Source: an uncultured Lachnospiraceae bacterium (GTDB lineage Bacteria; Bacillota; Clostridia; Lachnospirales; Lachnospiraceae). Taken from it: a stretch of DNA of 18,522 nucleotides. The stretch covers positions 1 to 18,522 of the forward strand of contig CAUEYX010000053.1 in NCBI GenBank assembly GCA_959022495.1. The letters are read 5' to 3'. The position numbers and the translations under genes were made by a program. Of the stretch, positions 7,940 to 16,033 are shown piece after piece. The notes beneath the pieces were generated by a model. That model was not told the origin of the DNA, did no database searches, and worked only from the letters and a program-made list of their open reading frames with translations. Position 1 is the stretch's first letter, and each line of letters opens with the position of its first letter.

Positions 7940-9145
7940 ATGCCAAAGTTAAATGAGAATTATCTGAACGTACAGGACAGTTATCTTTTTGCGGAAATCG
8001 CCCGCAGGGTGAAAGCATATGAGGAATCCCATCCGGACAAGGCGGCGGGTATTATCCGCCTCGGTATCGGTGACGTGACCCGCCCTTTGACAAAGAGCGC
8101 TGTGGAAGCCCTTCATGAAGCGGTGGACATGCAGGCGGTCCCGGAGACATTTAAGGGGTACGGACCGGAGCAGGGCTATGAGTTTGTCCGCCGCGCGGTG
8201 GCGGACTATTATGCCGAAAACGGGGTAAAAGTAGACGCGGATGATATCTTTATCTCGGACGGGGCAAAGAGCGATACAGGAAACATTACAGACCTGTTTG
8301 ATAAGGAGAATGTAATCCTTGTACCTGATCCGGTATACCCGGTTTATGTAGATACGAACACCATGGATGGCAGGCAGATCATCTATATGAACGGCACAGA
8401 GGAGAATAATTTCCTGCCCATGCCGGATGAGTCGGTGAAGGCGGATATAATCTACCTTTGTTCTCCCAACAATCCGACCGGCGCCTGTTACAATAAGGAA
8501 CAGTTAAAAACGTGGGTGGATTATGCGCTGAAAAATGACGCGGTGATCCTGTTTGATTCTGCCTATGAAGCGTTTGTCTCCGACCCGGAACTGCCGCGCA
8601 GCATCTATGTGACAGAGGGTGCGGAAAAATGCGCGGTGGAGTTCTGCTCCCTGTCCAAGACAGCAGGGTTTACGGGAACCAGGTTTTCCTATACCGTTGT
8701 GCCAAAGGAACTCGTATTTCACACTTCCGGCGGGCAGAAGATGAGCCTGCGGGATATGTGGAACCGCCGGCAGTCTACGAAGTTTAATGGCACCCCCTAT
8801 ATCATCCAGCATGCGGCGGCAAAAGTATTCTCCCAAGAAGGAATGAAAGAGTGCATGGAAAATATCGCTTACTATATGGAAAATGCCCGTATCATCGCGG
8901 ATACGCTCCGACGGAAGGATATACCATTTACCGGCGGCGTGAACTCTCCGTATATTTGGTTTAAGTGCCCATGCGGCATGGAATCGTGGGAGTTCTTTGA
9001 CTATCTGCTGGAACATGCACAGGTAGTGGGCACGCCCGGAGCAGGATTCGGCGAGAACGGGAAAAACTATTTCAGGCTGACAGCATTCGGGACACACGAA
9101 AAGACAAAAGAAGCAATGGAACGCTTTGAGGCGCTCTTTTCATAA
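7940..9145 (+). CDS. dapL: LL-diaminopimelate aminotransferase
   Basis: DapL converts tetrahydrodipicolinate directly to LL-diaminopimelate using glutamate and PLP, a one-step route to lysine and the peptidoglycan precursor meso-DAP. The 401-aa length fits this class I/II aminotransferase family. Visible signatures are LGIGDVTRPL (41-50), the GYGPEQGYEFVR segment of the DapL active-site loop (73-84), SPNNPTG (175-181), DSAYEAF (206-212), and the PLP lysine K240 in SLSKTAGFTGTR. AAAGGA lies 9 nt before the ATG. The gene appears monocistronic, with a promoter and a terminator-like leader upstream and a structured element then a new promoter downstream. Other dap genes are not in the window. Confidence 0.95.
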   Translation: MPKLNENYLNVQDSYLFAEIARRVKAYEESHPDKAAGIIRLGIGDVTRPLTKSAVEALHEAVDMQAVPETFKGYGPEQGYEFVRRAVADYYAENGVKVDADDIFISDGAKSDTGNITDLFDKENVILVPDPVYPVYVDTNTMDGRQIIYMNGTEENNFLPMPDESVKADIIYLCSPNNPTGACYNKEQLKTWVDYALKNDAVILFDSAYEAFVSDPELPRSIYVTEGAEKCAVEFCSLSKTAGFTGTRFSYTVVPKELVFHTSGGQKMSLRDMWNRRQSTKFNGTPYIIQHAAAKVFSQEGMKECMENIAYYMENARIIADTLRRKDIPFTGGVNSPYIWFKCPCGMESWEFFDYLLEHAQVVGTPGAGFGENGKNYFRLTAFGTHEKTKEAMERFEALFS

Positions 9146-9180
9146 AAAAATTTGGATGTGTGGAGGAGACGACGATAAGA

Positions 9181-9366
9181 ATGAGTCTGCCCCGCCCCTT
9201 CTGTTCTCGGATCATGCGATGAGACCAGCAGGGGAATGGGTATGCCTGAAAGGCCGTAGAGCAGCATCGGCACTTGGGCTGCGTCCTTTGCAGCCCTATG
9301 TACCGCTATGCTGCGGCCCGAGCGAAAGCGGGCCTGCAAGGCATATCCATTCCCCGGCGGACACAT
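9181..9366. other. Large folded element, possible ncRNA or palindromic repeat
   Basis: In this 317-nt gene-free gap, 186 nt can fold almost completely. An outer stem pairs 9181-9191 with 9356-9366 (10 pairs, one A/A mismatch). A side hairpin spans 9201-9228. A 17-bp stem with a single G-T pair joins 9231-9247 to 9339-9355. Inside lie a long hairpin 9261-9314, capped by GGGCTGC/GCAGCCC (9276-9282 with 9290-9296), and a hairpin 9315-9334 with a GAAA tetraloop. It ends before the yedF promoter, so it is not the yedF leader. It is either an RNA in the dapL 3' region or on its own transcript, or a palindromic mobile repeat; the strand is undetermined. It matches no RNA family I can name. Confidence 0.6.
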
Positions 9367-9416
9367 CCCTTGATCCCCACAAATCCAGATTTTATCAACA
9401 TTGTGACCGTGGAAAG

Positions 9417-9425
9417 TGGTATAAT
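9417..9425 (+). promoter_or_regulatory. Extended -10 promoter of the selenium operon
   Basis: TGGTATAAT, with TATAAT at 9420-9425, repeats the extended -10 found before addB. No good -35 lies at 16-18 bp. Transcription would start near 9432, about 30 nt before the yedF ATG. It is placed to drive yedF and the following selenium genes. Confidence 0.65.
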
Positions 9426-9462
9426 ATGCAATATACTGCCAAAGTGATAGGAGGAACAAGAT

Positions 9463-10155
9463 ATGATTACAGTTAACGCAATGGGTGACATCTGCCCGAT
9501 CCCTGTGGTGAAGACGAAGAAAGCGCTGAACGCGCTGAGCGGACCGGAGCAGATCGAGGTTCTTGTGGATAATGAGACAGCGGTGCGCAATGTGATGAAA
9601 ATGGCCGGCAGCTCCGGCGCGCGGGCCGAGCAGGAACAGCTGGGAGAGCGGCAGTACCGGGTGCTGATCACCGTGGGTGAAGAGGGATTTAAAGGACGCG
9701 CGGCCGGGACAGAGCATACTTCGGCCGGACAGAACATAAATGGTTCGCGGGATTCTGTATCGGCGGACGCTTCTGCACAGCCGGGGGCTTTAGAAGAAGC
9801 ACAGGGCTGTCCGGCCTGCATCGGGACCGTTGTCGCTGTAGGCTCTGACCGCATGGGCAGCGGCAGTGATGAGCTGGGACGCATCCTGATGAAGAGTTTT
9901 CTCTTTGCGGTGACACAGCTTGATATTCTGCCGGATAAGATTCTCTTCTATAATGGCGGCGCGAAGCTGACCGTAGAAGGATCTGAGAGCCTGGAAGACT
10001 TGAAGGGGCTGGAAAAGCAGGGCGTGGAGATTATCACCTGCGGGACATGCCTTGATTATTACGGGATAAAAGAAAAACTGGCCGTAGGAAGTGTGACGAA
10101 TATGTACAGTATCGTAGAGACTCTGCAGGGAGCAGTGAGCGTGATCCGCCCATAA
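9463..10155 (+). CDS. yedF: Sulfurtransferase-like selenium metabolism protein YedF
   Basis: The 230-aa protein has two parts. Residues 1-75 are a TusA/SirA-like domain with the C11-P-I-P motif, where the cysteine would carry persulfide or perselenide. Residues about 105-230 are a DsrE-like domain with FYNGGAKL and C-G-T-C-LDYYG, typical of the selenium-associated YedF family. The linker (about 75-100) is low complexity. AGGAGG at 9449-9454 is 8 nt before the ATG. It is first in the cassette, directly upstream of selD, supporting a role in selenium delivery. The exact chemistry of YedF is not established, so 'carrier' is family-based inference. Confidence 0.93.
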   Translation: MITVNAMGDICPIPVVKTKKALNALSGPEQIEVLVDNETAVRNVMKMAGSSGARAEQEQLGERQYRVLITVGEEGFKGRAAGTEHTSAGQNINGSRDSVSADASAQPGALEEAQGCPACIGTVVAVGSDRMGSGSDELGRILMKSFLFAVTQLDILPDKILFYNGGAKLTVEGSESLEDLKGLEKQGVEIITCGTCLDYYGIKEKLAVGSVTNMYSIVETLQGAVSVIRP

Positions 10156-10172
10156 ATAAACGGAATGGATGG

Positions 10173-10190
10173 ACAGCGGGTATCCGCTGT
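10173..10190 (+). promoter_or_regulatory. Hairpin between yedF and selD
   Basis: ACAGCGG (10173-10179) and CCGCTGT (10184-10190) form a perfect 7-bp stem with a GTAT loop, 10 nt before the selD AGGAGG. There is no T-run, so it is not a terminator. It could affect mRNA stability or translation of selD relative to yedF. Confidence 0.45.
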
Positions 10191-10215
10191 AACTGTAGAC
10201 AGGAGGAAAATGTAT

Positions 10216-11334
10216 ATGAGAGGAAATCCGGATCTGTCAGGCGATATCCGTCTGACACAGTTTGCGAAGCATGGAGGATGCGCGGCCAAAATCGGGCCGG
10301 ACACACTATCGCGTGTTTTAGAGCGTCTTCCCAAATTCAGTGATCCGTCTCTGTTGGTAGGCTTTGAGACGTCGGATGACGCGGCGGTCTATAAAGTGAC
10401 AGATGATATTGCTGTGATTCAGACCCTGGATTTTTTTACGCCGGTGGTGGACGATCCCTATACCTTCGGGCAGGTGGCGGCAGCCAATGCGCTGAGTGAT
10501 GTGTATGCCATGGGCGGCGAACCGAAGATTGCGCTCAATATCGTGGAGTTCCCAGGGGATCTGGACCCGGATATCTTAGGGGAGATCTTAAGAGGCGGAG
10601 CGGATAAAGTGCATGAAGCGGGGGCGGTTCTTGTAGGCGGACATTCGATCCAGGATGATGTGCCGAAATACGGACTCGCGGTTACAGGATTTGTCCACCC
10701 GGATAAAATCTATAAGAATTACGGATGCCGGGAAGGGGATGTATTGATCCTCACGAAGCAGATCGGAAGCGGCATTGTGAATACCGCGGTAAAGGCACAG
10801 ATGGCATCGGAGGAATCGGCGAAAGAAGTGATACGCGTGATGACGACCCTGAACAGAAAGGCGAGGGAGACTGCGCGGAAATTTACAATCCATGCGTGCA
10901 CGGATGTGACAGGGTTCGGGCTTTTGGGGCACGTGTCAGAGATGGCGGCAGCAAGCGGCGCGCGGATAGAGATTCATGTGGAAGATGTGGCATATGTGCA
11001 TGGAGCAAAGGAGTATGCGCAGATGGGATTGATTCCCGGAGGGGCGTACCGCAACAGGAAACATGTGGAGCCTCTTCTGGATATAGGAAATCTTGTCTTG
11101 GGAGAGCCGGACGGATCAGGTCCGGATATGGCCGGCTCGGATGAAATGTGGCTTGATCTTCTGTGTGATCCCCAGACTTCGGGGGGGCTTCTCCTTGCGG
11201 TGCCGGAGGCGGAAGCAGAAGGGATTCTGGAGGAATTTGACCGTGTCGGGATGGAGACGGAAGTGTCGGTTGTGGGAAGAGTCATACAAGACGGGTGCAA
11301 AAATGGCCGTATCTGTCTGAGAAAGGATAAATGA
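10216..11334 (+). CDS. selD: Selenide, water dikinase (selenophosphate synthetase)
   Basis: SelD makes selenophosphate, the activated selenium donor, from selenide and ATP. The protein is 372 aa from this start. The active-site segment KHGGCAAKIGP carries C22 and K25 (this numbering), so the catalytic position often occupied by selenocysteine is cysteine here. Other family marks are SDDAAVY, TLDFFTPVVDDPY, ANALSDVYAMGG, GGHSI and QTSGGLL near the C-terminus. AGGAGG (10201-10206) is 9 nt from this ATG and only 3 nt from an alternative ATG at 10210; the frame is also open to an ATG at 10165, which lacks a good ribosome site and would overlap the intercistronic hairpin. It overlaps the LysR gene by ATGA. 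Confidence 0.96.
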   Translation: MRGNPDLSGDIRLTQFAKHGGCAAKIGPDTLSRVLERLPKFSDPSLLVGFETSDDAAVYKVTDDIAVIQTLDFFTPVVDDPYTFGQVAAANALSDVYAMGGEPKIALNIVEFPGDLDPDILGEILRGGADKVHEAGAVLVGGHSIQDDVPKYGLAVTGFVHPDKIYKNYGCREGDVLILTKQIGSGIVNTAVKAQMASEESAKEVIRVMTTLNRKARETARKFTIHACTDVTGFGLLGHVSEMAAASGARIEIHVEDVAYVHGAKEYAQMGLIPGGAYRNRKHVEPLLDIGNLVLGEPDGSGPDMAGSDEMWLDLLCDPQTSGGLLLAVPEAEAEGILEEFDRVGMETEVSVVGRVIQDGCKNGRICLRKDK

Positions 11335-12251
11335 GCATGAATCTAAAACAGCTGGAAGCATTTGTGAAAGTGGCGGAGACAAAGAGCTTCTCCGCCGCTG
11401 CCAGACTGCTCTATCTGACCCAGCCTACAGTAAGTGCCCATATCGCCTCGCTGGAGAAGGAACTAAATGTCTGCCTGCTGGTAAGGAATACGAAAGGCGT
11501 GGCGCTGTCCGAGGCAGGAAAAGAACTCTATGCCTATGCGGAACAGATGCTTGAACTGGAGCAGAAGATCCGGGAGCATTTCGGACTGAATACAGGGAAT
11601 AGGGGGAGTGTGCTTCGGATCGCGGCCTCTACAATCCCATCTCAGTATCTTCTTCCCGGCATTATGGCAGCGTTTCACAAATCATATCCCACAGAGCAGC
11701 TGAAAGTGCTGGAGACGGACAGCGCTGGCGTAGTGGATATGATTTTATCCCATAAGGCGGATGTGGGATTTACCGGGACAGTTCTTGAGAAGGGAAACTG
11801 TACGTATGTGCCGTTTTATCAGGATGAGCTGGTTATCATTACGCCTGCCGAGCCCCGTTTTCTCGGCCGCAGCGGCAGTGACATTTCTTCGTGGATCAGG
11901 GAAGAACCTTTGATTCTGCGGGAAGAAGGCTCAGGCACGAGGAAGGAGGCGGCGCGGATTTTATCCTGTATGGGGATGGATATGTCGGAATTCCGCATCG
12001 CCGCCATTATGGAGAATCAGGAGACGATCAAGCGATCGGTCAGGAGGGGGATGGGGATTTCCATCCTGTCCCGGCTTGCGGCGGAAGATGATGTGCGCGC
12101 GGGGCGTCTTCTTGAATTCCCGCTCGGGGAACAGGGCGCAAGCCGGGCAGTGAACCTTGTCTATGACGCGGCTTATCCGGTGCTGCCGTCAGCGGACAGG
12201 CTGATAAGGAAAGTCAAAGAGATGTACAGTACAAGAGAAGATCCTGCCTGA
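11331..12251 (+). CDS. LysR-family regulator, selenium-associated
   Basis: This 306-aa protein has an N-terminal winged helix-turn-helix (residues about 3-62: LKQLEAFVKVAETKSFSAAA, then LTQPTVSAHIASLEKEL) and a C-terminal type 2 periplasmic-binding-like effector domain (about 90-295). LysR proteins usually sense a small molecule linked to the adjacent genes. Its position inside the selenium cassette, translationally coupled to selD, matches the selenium-metabolism-associated LysR group. The ATG overlaps the selD stop; a second in-frame ATG at 11337 has better spacing from the AAAGGA at 11322-11327 and may be the real start. The ligand and target promoter are unknown; the yedF promoter is the obvious candidate. 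Confidence 0.9.
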   Translation: MSMNLKQLEAFVKVAETKSFSAAARLLYLTQPTVSAHIASLEKELNVCLLVRNTKGVALSEAGKELYAYAEQMLELEQKIREHFGLNTGNRGSVLRIAASTIPSQYLLPGIMAAFHKSYPTEQLKVLETDSAGVVDMILSHKADVGFTGTVLEKGNCTYVPFYQDELVIITPAEPRFLGRSGSDISSWIREEPLILREEGSGTRKEAARILSCMGMDMSEFRIAAIMENQETIKRSVRRGMGISILSRLAAEDDVRAGRLLEFPLGEQGASRAVNLVYDAAYPVLPSADRLIRKVKEMYSTREDPA

Positions 12252-12432
12252 GAAGGGAAAGAGGACAAGTGTCTATGGAGACAGCATATTATAGATTTTA
12301 TCTATAAGAAAGGGAGAGCTATCGTGGTTTTCGATTAGACGGGCATGACAGAGCCGTTTATACTAAAATCAGCGAATCTATCCCAGGAACAGGAAGTTCT
12401 GCCGGGAGAAGTGGAAGGGACGGAAAAGTTCT

Positions 12433-13569
12433 ATGATCTACATGGACAATGCGGCAACGACTATACAGAAACCCGATGAGGTCAAGGCGGCTGTAATGGC
12501 CGCCTTTGATACACTGGGCAATGCGGGGAGAGGGGCGTCCGCCCCATCTTTAGACGCATCCCGAGTGATCTATGGCGCAAGAGAGAAGCTGGCGCGGCTG
12601 TTCCATGCCGGCGACGCGAGGCGGATTGTATTCACTGCAAATTCTACGGAGAGTCTGAATATCGCGATCAAGGGGCTGTTCTCCAAAGGGGACCATGTGA
12701 TTACCACGGTGCTTGAGCATAATTCGGTACTGAGACCACTGTACGAGCGCAGGCAGCAGGGCGTGGAGCTGACAATCCTGGGCTGTGACGAAAAAGGCAG
12801 GATCTCATACAGGGAAATGGAGGCAGCAGTGCGGGACAATACAAAGGCAGTTGTCTGCACCCATGCATCCAACCTGACAGGAAATATGATTGATCTGATG
12901 CAGGTGGGAAAGATCGCGAAAAAGCACGGGCTTCTGTTTGTGGCAGACGCATCCCAGACTGCCGGGGTCTATCCGATTGATGTGGAAATGATGAAGATTG
13001 ATGTGCTCTGTTTTACTGGACATAAAGGTCTTCTCGGACCTCAGGGAACAGGAGGTATGTATGTGCGTAAGGGAGTGCATGTCCGCCCGCTGCTTTCCGG
13101 GGGAAGCGGGATTGACACCTACAATGAAAGGCATCCGTCAGAAATGCCCACGGCCCTGGAGGCGGGGACTCTGAACGGTCACGGCATCGCCGGGCTGGGG
13201 GCGGCTGTATCATGGATCGAGGGGACCGGCATGGACAGGATCAGACAGAAGGAGCTCTCCCTGATGCGGCGATTTTACGAAGGGGTTTCCCAGATCCCCG
13301 GTGTGCGGGTGTACGGGGATTTTACCACAGAGGAAAGAGCGCCTGTCGTGGCTTTGAACATCCGGGATTATGATTCCTCTGAAGTCAGCGATGAGCTCAG
13401 CGCCGTGTATGGGATCATCACCCGGCCAGGCGCGCACTGCGCGCCCCTGATGCACAAAGCTTTCGGTACGACTGCGCAGGGGGCGGTGCGCTTCAGCTTT
13501 TCCCACTATAATACAGAGGCGGAAGTAGATCTTGCGGTAAACGCTGTGAGGGAACTTGCGTGTGACTAA
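12433..13569 (+). CDS. Class V aminotransferase / cysteine desulfurase of the selenium cassette
   Basis: The 378-aa PLP enzyme belongs to the cysteine desulfurase/selenocysteine lyase superfamily. It begins MIYMDNAATT like NifS/Csd proteins, has EHNS (95-98), the SNLTGN region (146-151), DASQTAG (172-178), the PLP lysine K198 in FTGHKG, and catalytic C336 in RPGAHCAP, so it should remove S or Se from (seleno)cysteine. The context (selD, DUF3343, yedF) points to the desulfurase subgroup linked to selenium-dependent molybdenum hydroxylases. Start choice rests on the conserved N-terminus; the ribosome site is weak (GGAAGGGA 12 nt upstream). It lies 181 nt after the LysR gene, the longest gap in the cassette. 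IscS/SufS is a less likely alternative given no iscU or sufU nearby. Confidence 0.92.
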   Translation: MIYMDNAATTIQKPDEVKAAVMAAFDTLGNAGRGASAPSLDASRVIYGAREKLARLFHAGDARRIVFTANSTESLNIAIKGLFSKGDHVITTVLEHNSVLRPLYERRQQGVELTILGCDEKGRISYREMEAAVRDNTKAVVCTHASNLTGNMIDLMQVGKIAKKHGLLFVADASQTAGVYPIDVEMMKIDVLCFTGHKGLLGPQGTGGMYVRKGVHVRPLLSGGSGIDTYNERHPSEMPTALEAGTLNGHGIAGLGAAVSWIEGTGMDRIRQKELSLMRRFYEGVSQIPGVRVYGDFTTEERAPVVALNIRDYDSSEVSDELSAVYGIITRPGAHCAPLMHKAFGTTAQGAVRFSFSHYNTEAEVDLAVNAVRELACD

Positions 13570-13638
13570 GAGCACGCGCGGAAGCAGAATAAAAAGGCGG
13601 CCTTGCAGCCGTGATCTCTTCAGGAGCAGGAAACGACA

Positions 13639-13890
13639 ATGATGCGGAAGAAAGAATTAAGACTTGTAGTGACATTTCATACAACAGCGGACGCCATGGC
13701 TATGGAGCAGGCCTGCCGGGAACAGGGCGTGCCGGGACGGCTGATTCCCGTGCCCCGTTCTATCTCTGCGGGATGCGGACTTGCGTGGTGCGCGCTGCCC
13801 GAGGACAGGGAGAAGATCTCGGCGGTTATGGAGAAGCAGGGGATCGGCCCGGAAGGCCTGCATGAATGCATGGTGCGCGCGCAGGGATGA
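13639..13890 (+). CDS. DUF3343 putative Se/S carrier-like protein
   Basis: This 83-aa protein matches the DUF3343 (Se/S carrier-like) family: an N-terminal beta strand ending in TFHTTADAMAMEQ, the central P-R-x-I-S-A-G-C-G-L-A-W motif (residues 39-50) with C46 the likely cargo cysteine and C51 next to it, and a short helical end. The ATG follows AGGAG at 13622-13626, 12 nt away; a second ATG at 13642 is possible. It is the last cassette gene before the terminator. Acceptance of Se or S from the neighbouring desulfurase is inference from context. Confidence 0.9.
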   Translation: MMRKKELRLVVTFHTTADAMAMEQACREQGVPGRLIPVPRSISAGCGLAWCALPEDREKISAVMEKQGIGPEGLHECMVRAQG

Positions 13891-14003
13891 AAAGCTGGCG
13901 TAACCGGGCCGGAGCTTCATCCGGTCGTCCCACGGATTGTGGACAAGCACAAAACTCTGTCACATTTATAACACAGATCTTTCACAGAATATTGATACCC
14001 TTT

Positions 14004-14062
14004 AAGACGTGCTTAAATGCCTGTCAGTCTCATAGAATGAGAGCAGGCGGGCGCGTCTTTTT
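14004..14062 (+). terminator. Strong intrinsic terminator of the selenium operon
   Basis: AAGACGTGC (14004-14012) pairs with GCGCGTCTT (14051-14059, one G-T pair), GCCTG (14019-14023) with CAGGC (14044-14048), and TCTCAT (14028-14033) with ATGAGA (14037-14042). A run of five T ends it. It separates the selenium cassette from the ABC operon. The AT-richer stretch before it (about 13960-14000) may hold a promoter, but I see no clear -35/-10 pair. Confidence 0.8.
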
Positions 14063-14112
14063 CTTGTGGGAAATGACGCTGAGGCAACGATATGTTTTAG
14101 GAGGGTATTGCC

Positions 14113-15171
14113 TTGATCGAAGTGAGGAATCTGGTAAAGAAGTATGGAGATCACCTTGCCGTGGATCACCTGGACTTCAAGATCGAAACCGGGCGGATCT
14201 ACGGCTTTCTGGGACCCAACGGGGCAGGAAAGTCCACAACCATGAATATCATGACCGGCTATCTGGGAGCGACAGAGGGCGAGGTGATCATTGACGGACA
14301 TGATATTTTAAAGGAGCCTGAGGAGGCAAAGCGGCATATCGGATATCTGCCGGAACAGCCGCCGCTGTATATGGATATGACAGTGCGGGAATATCTGGAA
14401 TTCGCCGCGGAGCTGAAAGGGATCGGAAAGAAACAGCGCGTCGGTGAGATCGAGGAAGCGGAGAGGCTGGTAAAGATCAAAGATGTGGAGAAGCGGCTGA
14501 TCAAAAATCTGTCAAAAGGGTACCGGCAGAGAGTCGGTCTTGCGCAGGCGGTGCTTGGTTTCCCGGAGATTATTATACTGGATGAGCCCAGCGTGGGGCT
14601 GGACCCGAAGCAGATCATTGAGATCCGGGAACTGATCCGCAGGCTGGCGGAGAATCACACGGTGATCCTGAGCTCCCATATTCTTGCGGAGGTGAGGGAA
14701 GTGTGCGACTACATCATGATCATTTCCAAAGGGAAGCTGGTGGCCAGCGATACACCGGAGAATCTGGAGCGGATGCTCGGGCAGCACAATGTGGTGGAGA
14801 TTGAGGCGAAGACTTCATCTTCGGAAATCCGCCGTGTGCTGAAAAATGTGCCCGGTATTGAGATGATTGAGACGCAGACGGCTGGCGGCGGGATCACAAG
14901 AGGCAGTATCCGGGAGAAAAAGGGTGAGGATATCAGGGAGAATGTGTTCCGCGCGTTTGCGGGGGCCGATATCCCGCTGCTGACGATGAAGGTTTCCGGC
15001 ACGAGCCTGGAGGATGTATTTATGGAGCTGACGCAGAGAGATACTGTGCCTGCGGCTTTTACAAAGAATGCAGGGTGGAAAGAGATTCTTCCTGAGAAAG
15101 ACAAGGACAGTGAGGACCAAGAAGACCGGACGGCAGGAGAGGGGGCGGAAAAAGATGGCGGCGATCTATAA
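14113..15171 (+). CDS. ABC transporter ATP-binding protein (GldA-like)
   Basis: This is the cytoplasmic ATPase of a four-gene ABC system, 352 aa. It has Walker A GPNGAGKST (34-42), Q-loop LPEQPPLY (79-86), a divergent signature LSKGYRQ (133-139), Walker B IIILDEP (153-159) with catalytic E158, and the switch histidine in SSHIL (H189). About 45 charged residues form a C-terminal tail whose end overlaps the permease gene. It starts with TTG: AGGAGGG at 14099-14105 is 7 nt before it and MIEVRNLVKKYG is the usual N-terminus. It resembles the ATPases paired with ABC-2 permeases and GldG-type proteins; direction and substrate are unknown. Confidence 0.93.
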   Translation: MIEVRNLVKKYGDHLAVDHLDFKIETGRIYGFLGPNGAGKSTTMNIMTGYLGATEGEVIIDGHDILKEPEEAKRHIGYLPEQPPLYMDMTVREYLEFAAELKGIGKKQRVGEIEEAERLVKIKDVEKRLIKNLSKGYRQRVGLAQAVLGFPEIIILDEPSVGLDPKQIIEIRELIRRLAENHTVILSSHILAEVREVCDYIMIISKGKLVASDTPENLERMLGQHNVVEIEAKTSSSEIRRVLKNVPGIEMIETQTAGGGITRGSIREKKGEDIRENVFRAFAGADIPLLTMKVSGTSLEDVFMELTQRDTVPAAFTKNAGWKEILPEKDKDSEDQEDRTAGEGAEKDGGDL

Positions 15172-16021
15172 AAGAGAATTAAAATCCTATTTCCAGTCCA
15201 TGACAGGACCGGTATTTGTGGCATTTCTCATCGCTTTTACGGGAATTTATTTCATGGCATACAATATGATGTCCGGGTATCCGTATTTTTCTTATTCCTT
15301 ATCCGGTTCCCTGATCGTATTTCTGGTGGGGATTCCGCTGATTACGATGAGGAGTTTTTCGGAGGAGCGGAAGAACAAGACGGACCAGCTGCTTTTGACG
15401 GCTCCGGTGAGTATCGGCAGGGTGGTTCTCGGCAAATATCTGGCGATGGTAACTGTGATTGCGATACCGAACGCGGTTTTTTGTATTTTCCCTCTTATCA
15501 TAAAGTCCCAGGGGACAGCGTATCTTACAGTGGATTACATTTCCATCGGCGTGTTTTTCCTGCTTGGGTGTGTGTACGCGGCGATCGGGATGTTCCTGTC
15601 GTCCCTTACTGAGAGCCAGATGATTGCGTTTATCAGCACATTTGGCATCCTTTTAGTCCTTTATCTGTGGGACGGTATTTTATCCATGCTGCCAAGCTCC
15701 GCCGTGAGCGGCCTGGTGGGAGTGCTGATTTTGATAACAGCGGCGGCATTCTATGTCTGGCATATGACAGAAAATTTTGTCCTGTCCGGGGGCATTGAGA
15801 TTGTGGGAGTGATTGTGAGTATTGGCATCTATATCATGAAGTCCGCGGTCTACGAGAATCTTCTTCCAAACCTTCTGGGCAGGCTGGCGCTTGCCAATGT
15901 ATTTACCGGCATTACGACTAATAGTATTGTAGATGTAACGGGGATCGCGCTGTATCTGTCAGTTATCGCGGTATTCGTGTTTCTTACGGTGCAGGCGATA
16001 CAGAAGAGACGCTGGAGTTAG
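15155..16021 (+). CDS. ABC-2 type permease (GldF-like)
   Basis: The 288-aa integral membrane protein has about six hydrophobic segments. The N-terminus MAAIYKRELKSYFQS, the amphipathic MRSFSEERKNKTDQLLLTAP stretch after the second segment, and SIGRVVLGKYLA are characteristic of ABC-2 permeases of the GldF/NosY type. The frame is open back to 15068, but 15155 is preceded by AGGAGAGGGGG and gives the canonical N-terminus; it overlaps the ATPase gene by 17 bp. It would form the membrane channel for the adjacent ATPase. Confidence 0.92.
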   Translation: MAAIYKRELKSYFQSMTGPVFVAFLIAFTGIYFMAYNMMSGYPYFSYSLSGSLIVFLVGIPLITMRSFSEERKNKTDQLLLTAPVSIGRVVLGKYLAMVTVIAIPNAVFCIFPLIIKSQGTAYLTVDYISIGVFFLLGCVYAAIGMFLSSLTESQMIAFISTFGILLVLYLWDGILSMLPSSAVSGLVGVLILITAAAFYVWHMTENFVLSGGIEIVGVIVSIGIYIMKSAVYENLLPNLLGRLALANVFTGITTNSIVDVTGIALYLSVIAVFVFLTVQAIQKRRWS

Positions 16022-16033
16022 GAGGGCCGTGCT

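Noticed and set aside
9181..9366. Selenocysteine tRNA or 6S RNA as identity of the folded element
   Set aside because: No acceptor/T-arm sequence or TCA anticodon arm is visible, and the branched inner domain does not fit the single-bubble 6S shape.
9126..9476. Open frame of 116 codons between dapL and yedF
   Set aside because: It overlaps both flanking genes, runs through the folded element and the yedF promoter, and has no recognisable family.
12249..12251. LysR stop TGA as a selenocysteine codon
   Set aside because: The protein already has normal LysR length, and the continued frame soon meets TAG; no bacterial SECIS-like hairpin is evident directly after it.
13866..14294. Open frame of 142 codons spanning the terminator and the ABC gene start
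   Set aside because: It runs through a strong intrinsic terminator and out of frame into the ATPase gene; no ribosome site or family resemblance.
15068..15154. Upstream start for the ABC permease
   Set aside because: It would add a charged segment that is the out-of-frame ATPase tail; the purine-rich ribosome site fits 15155.
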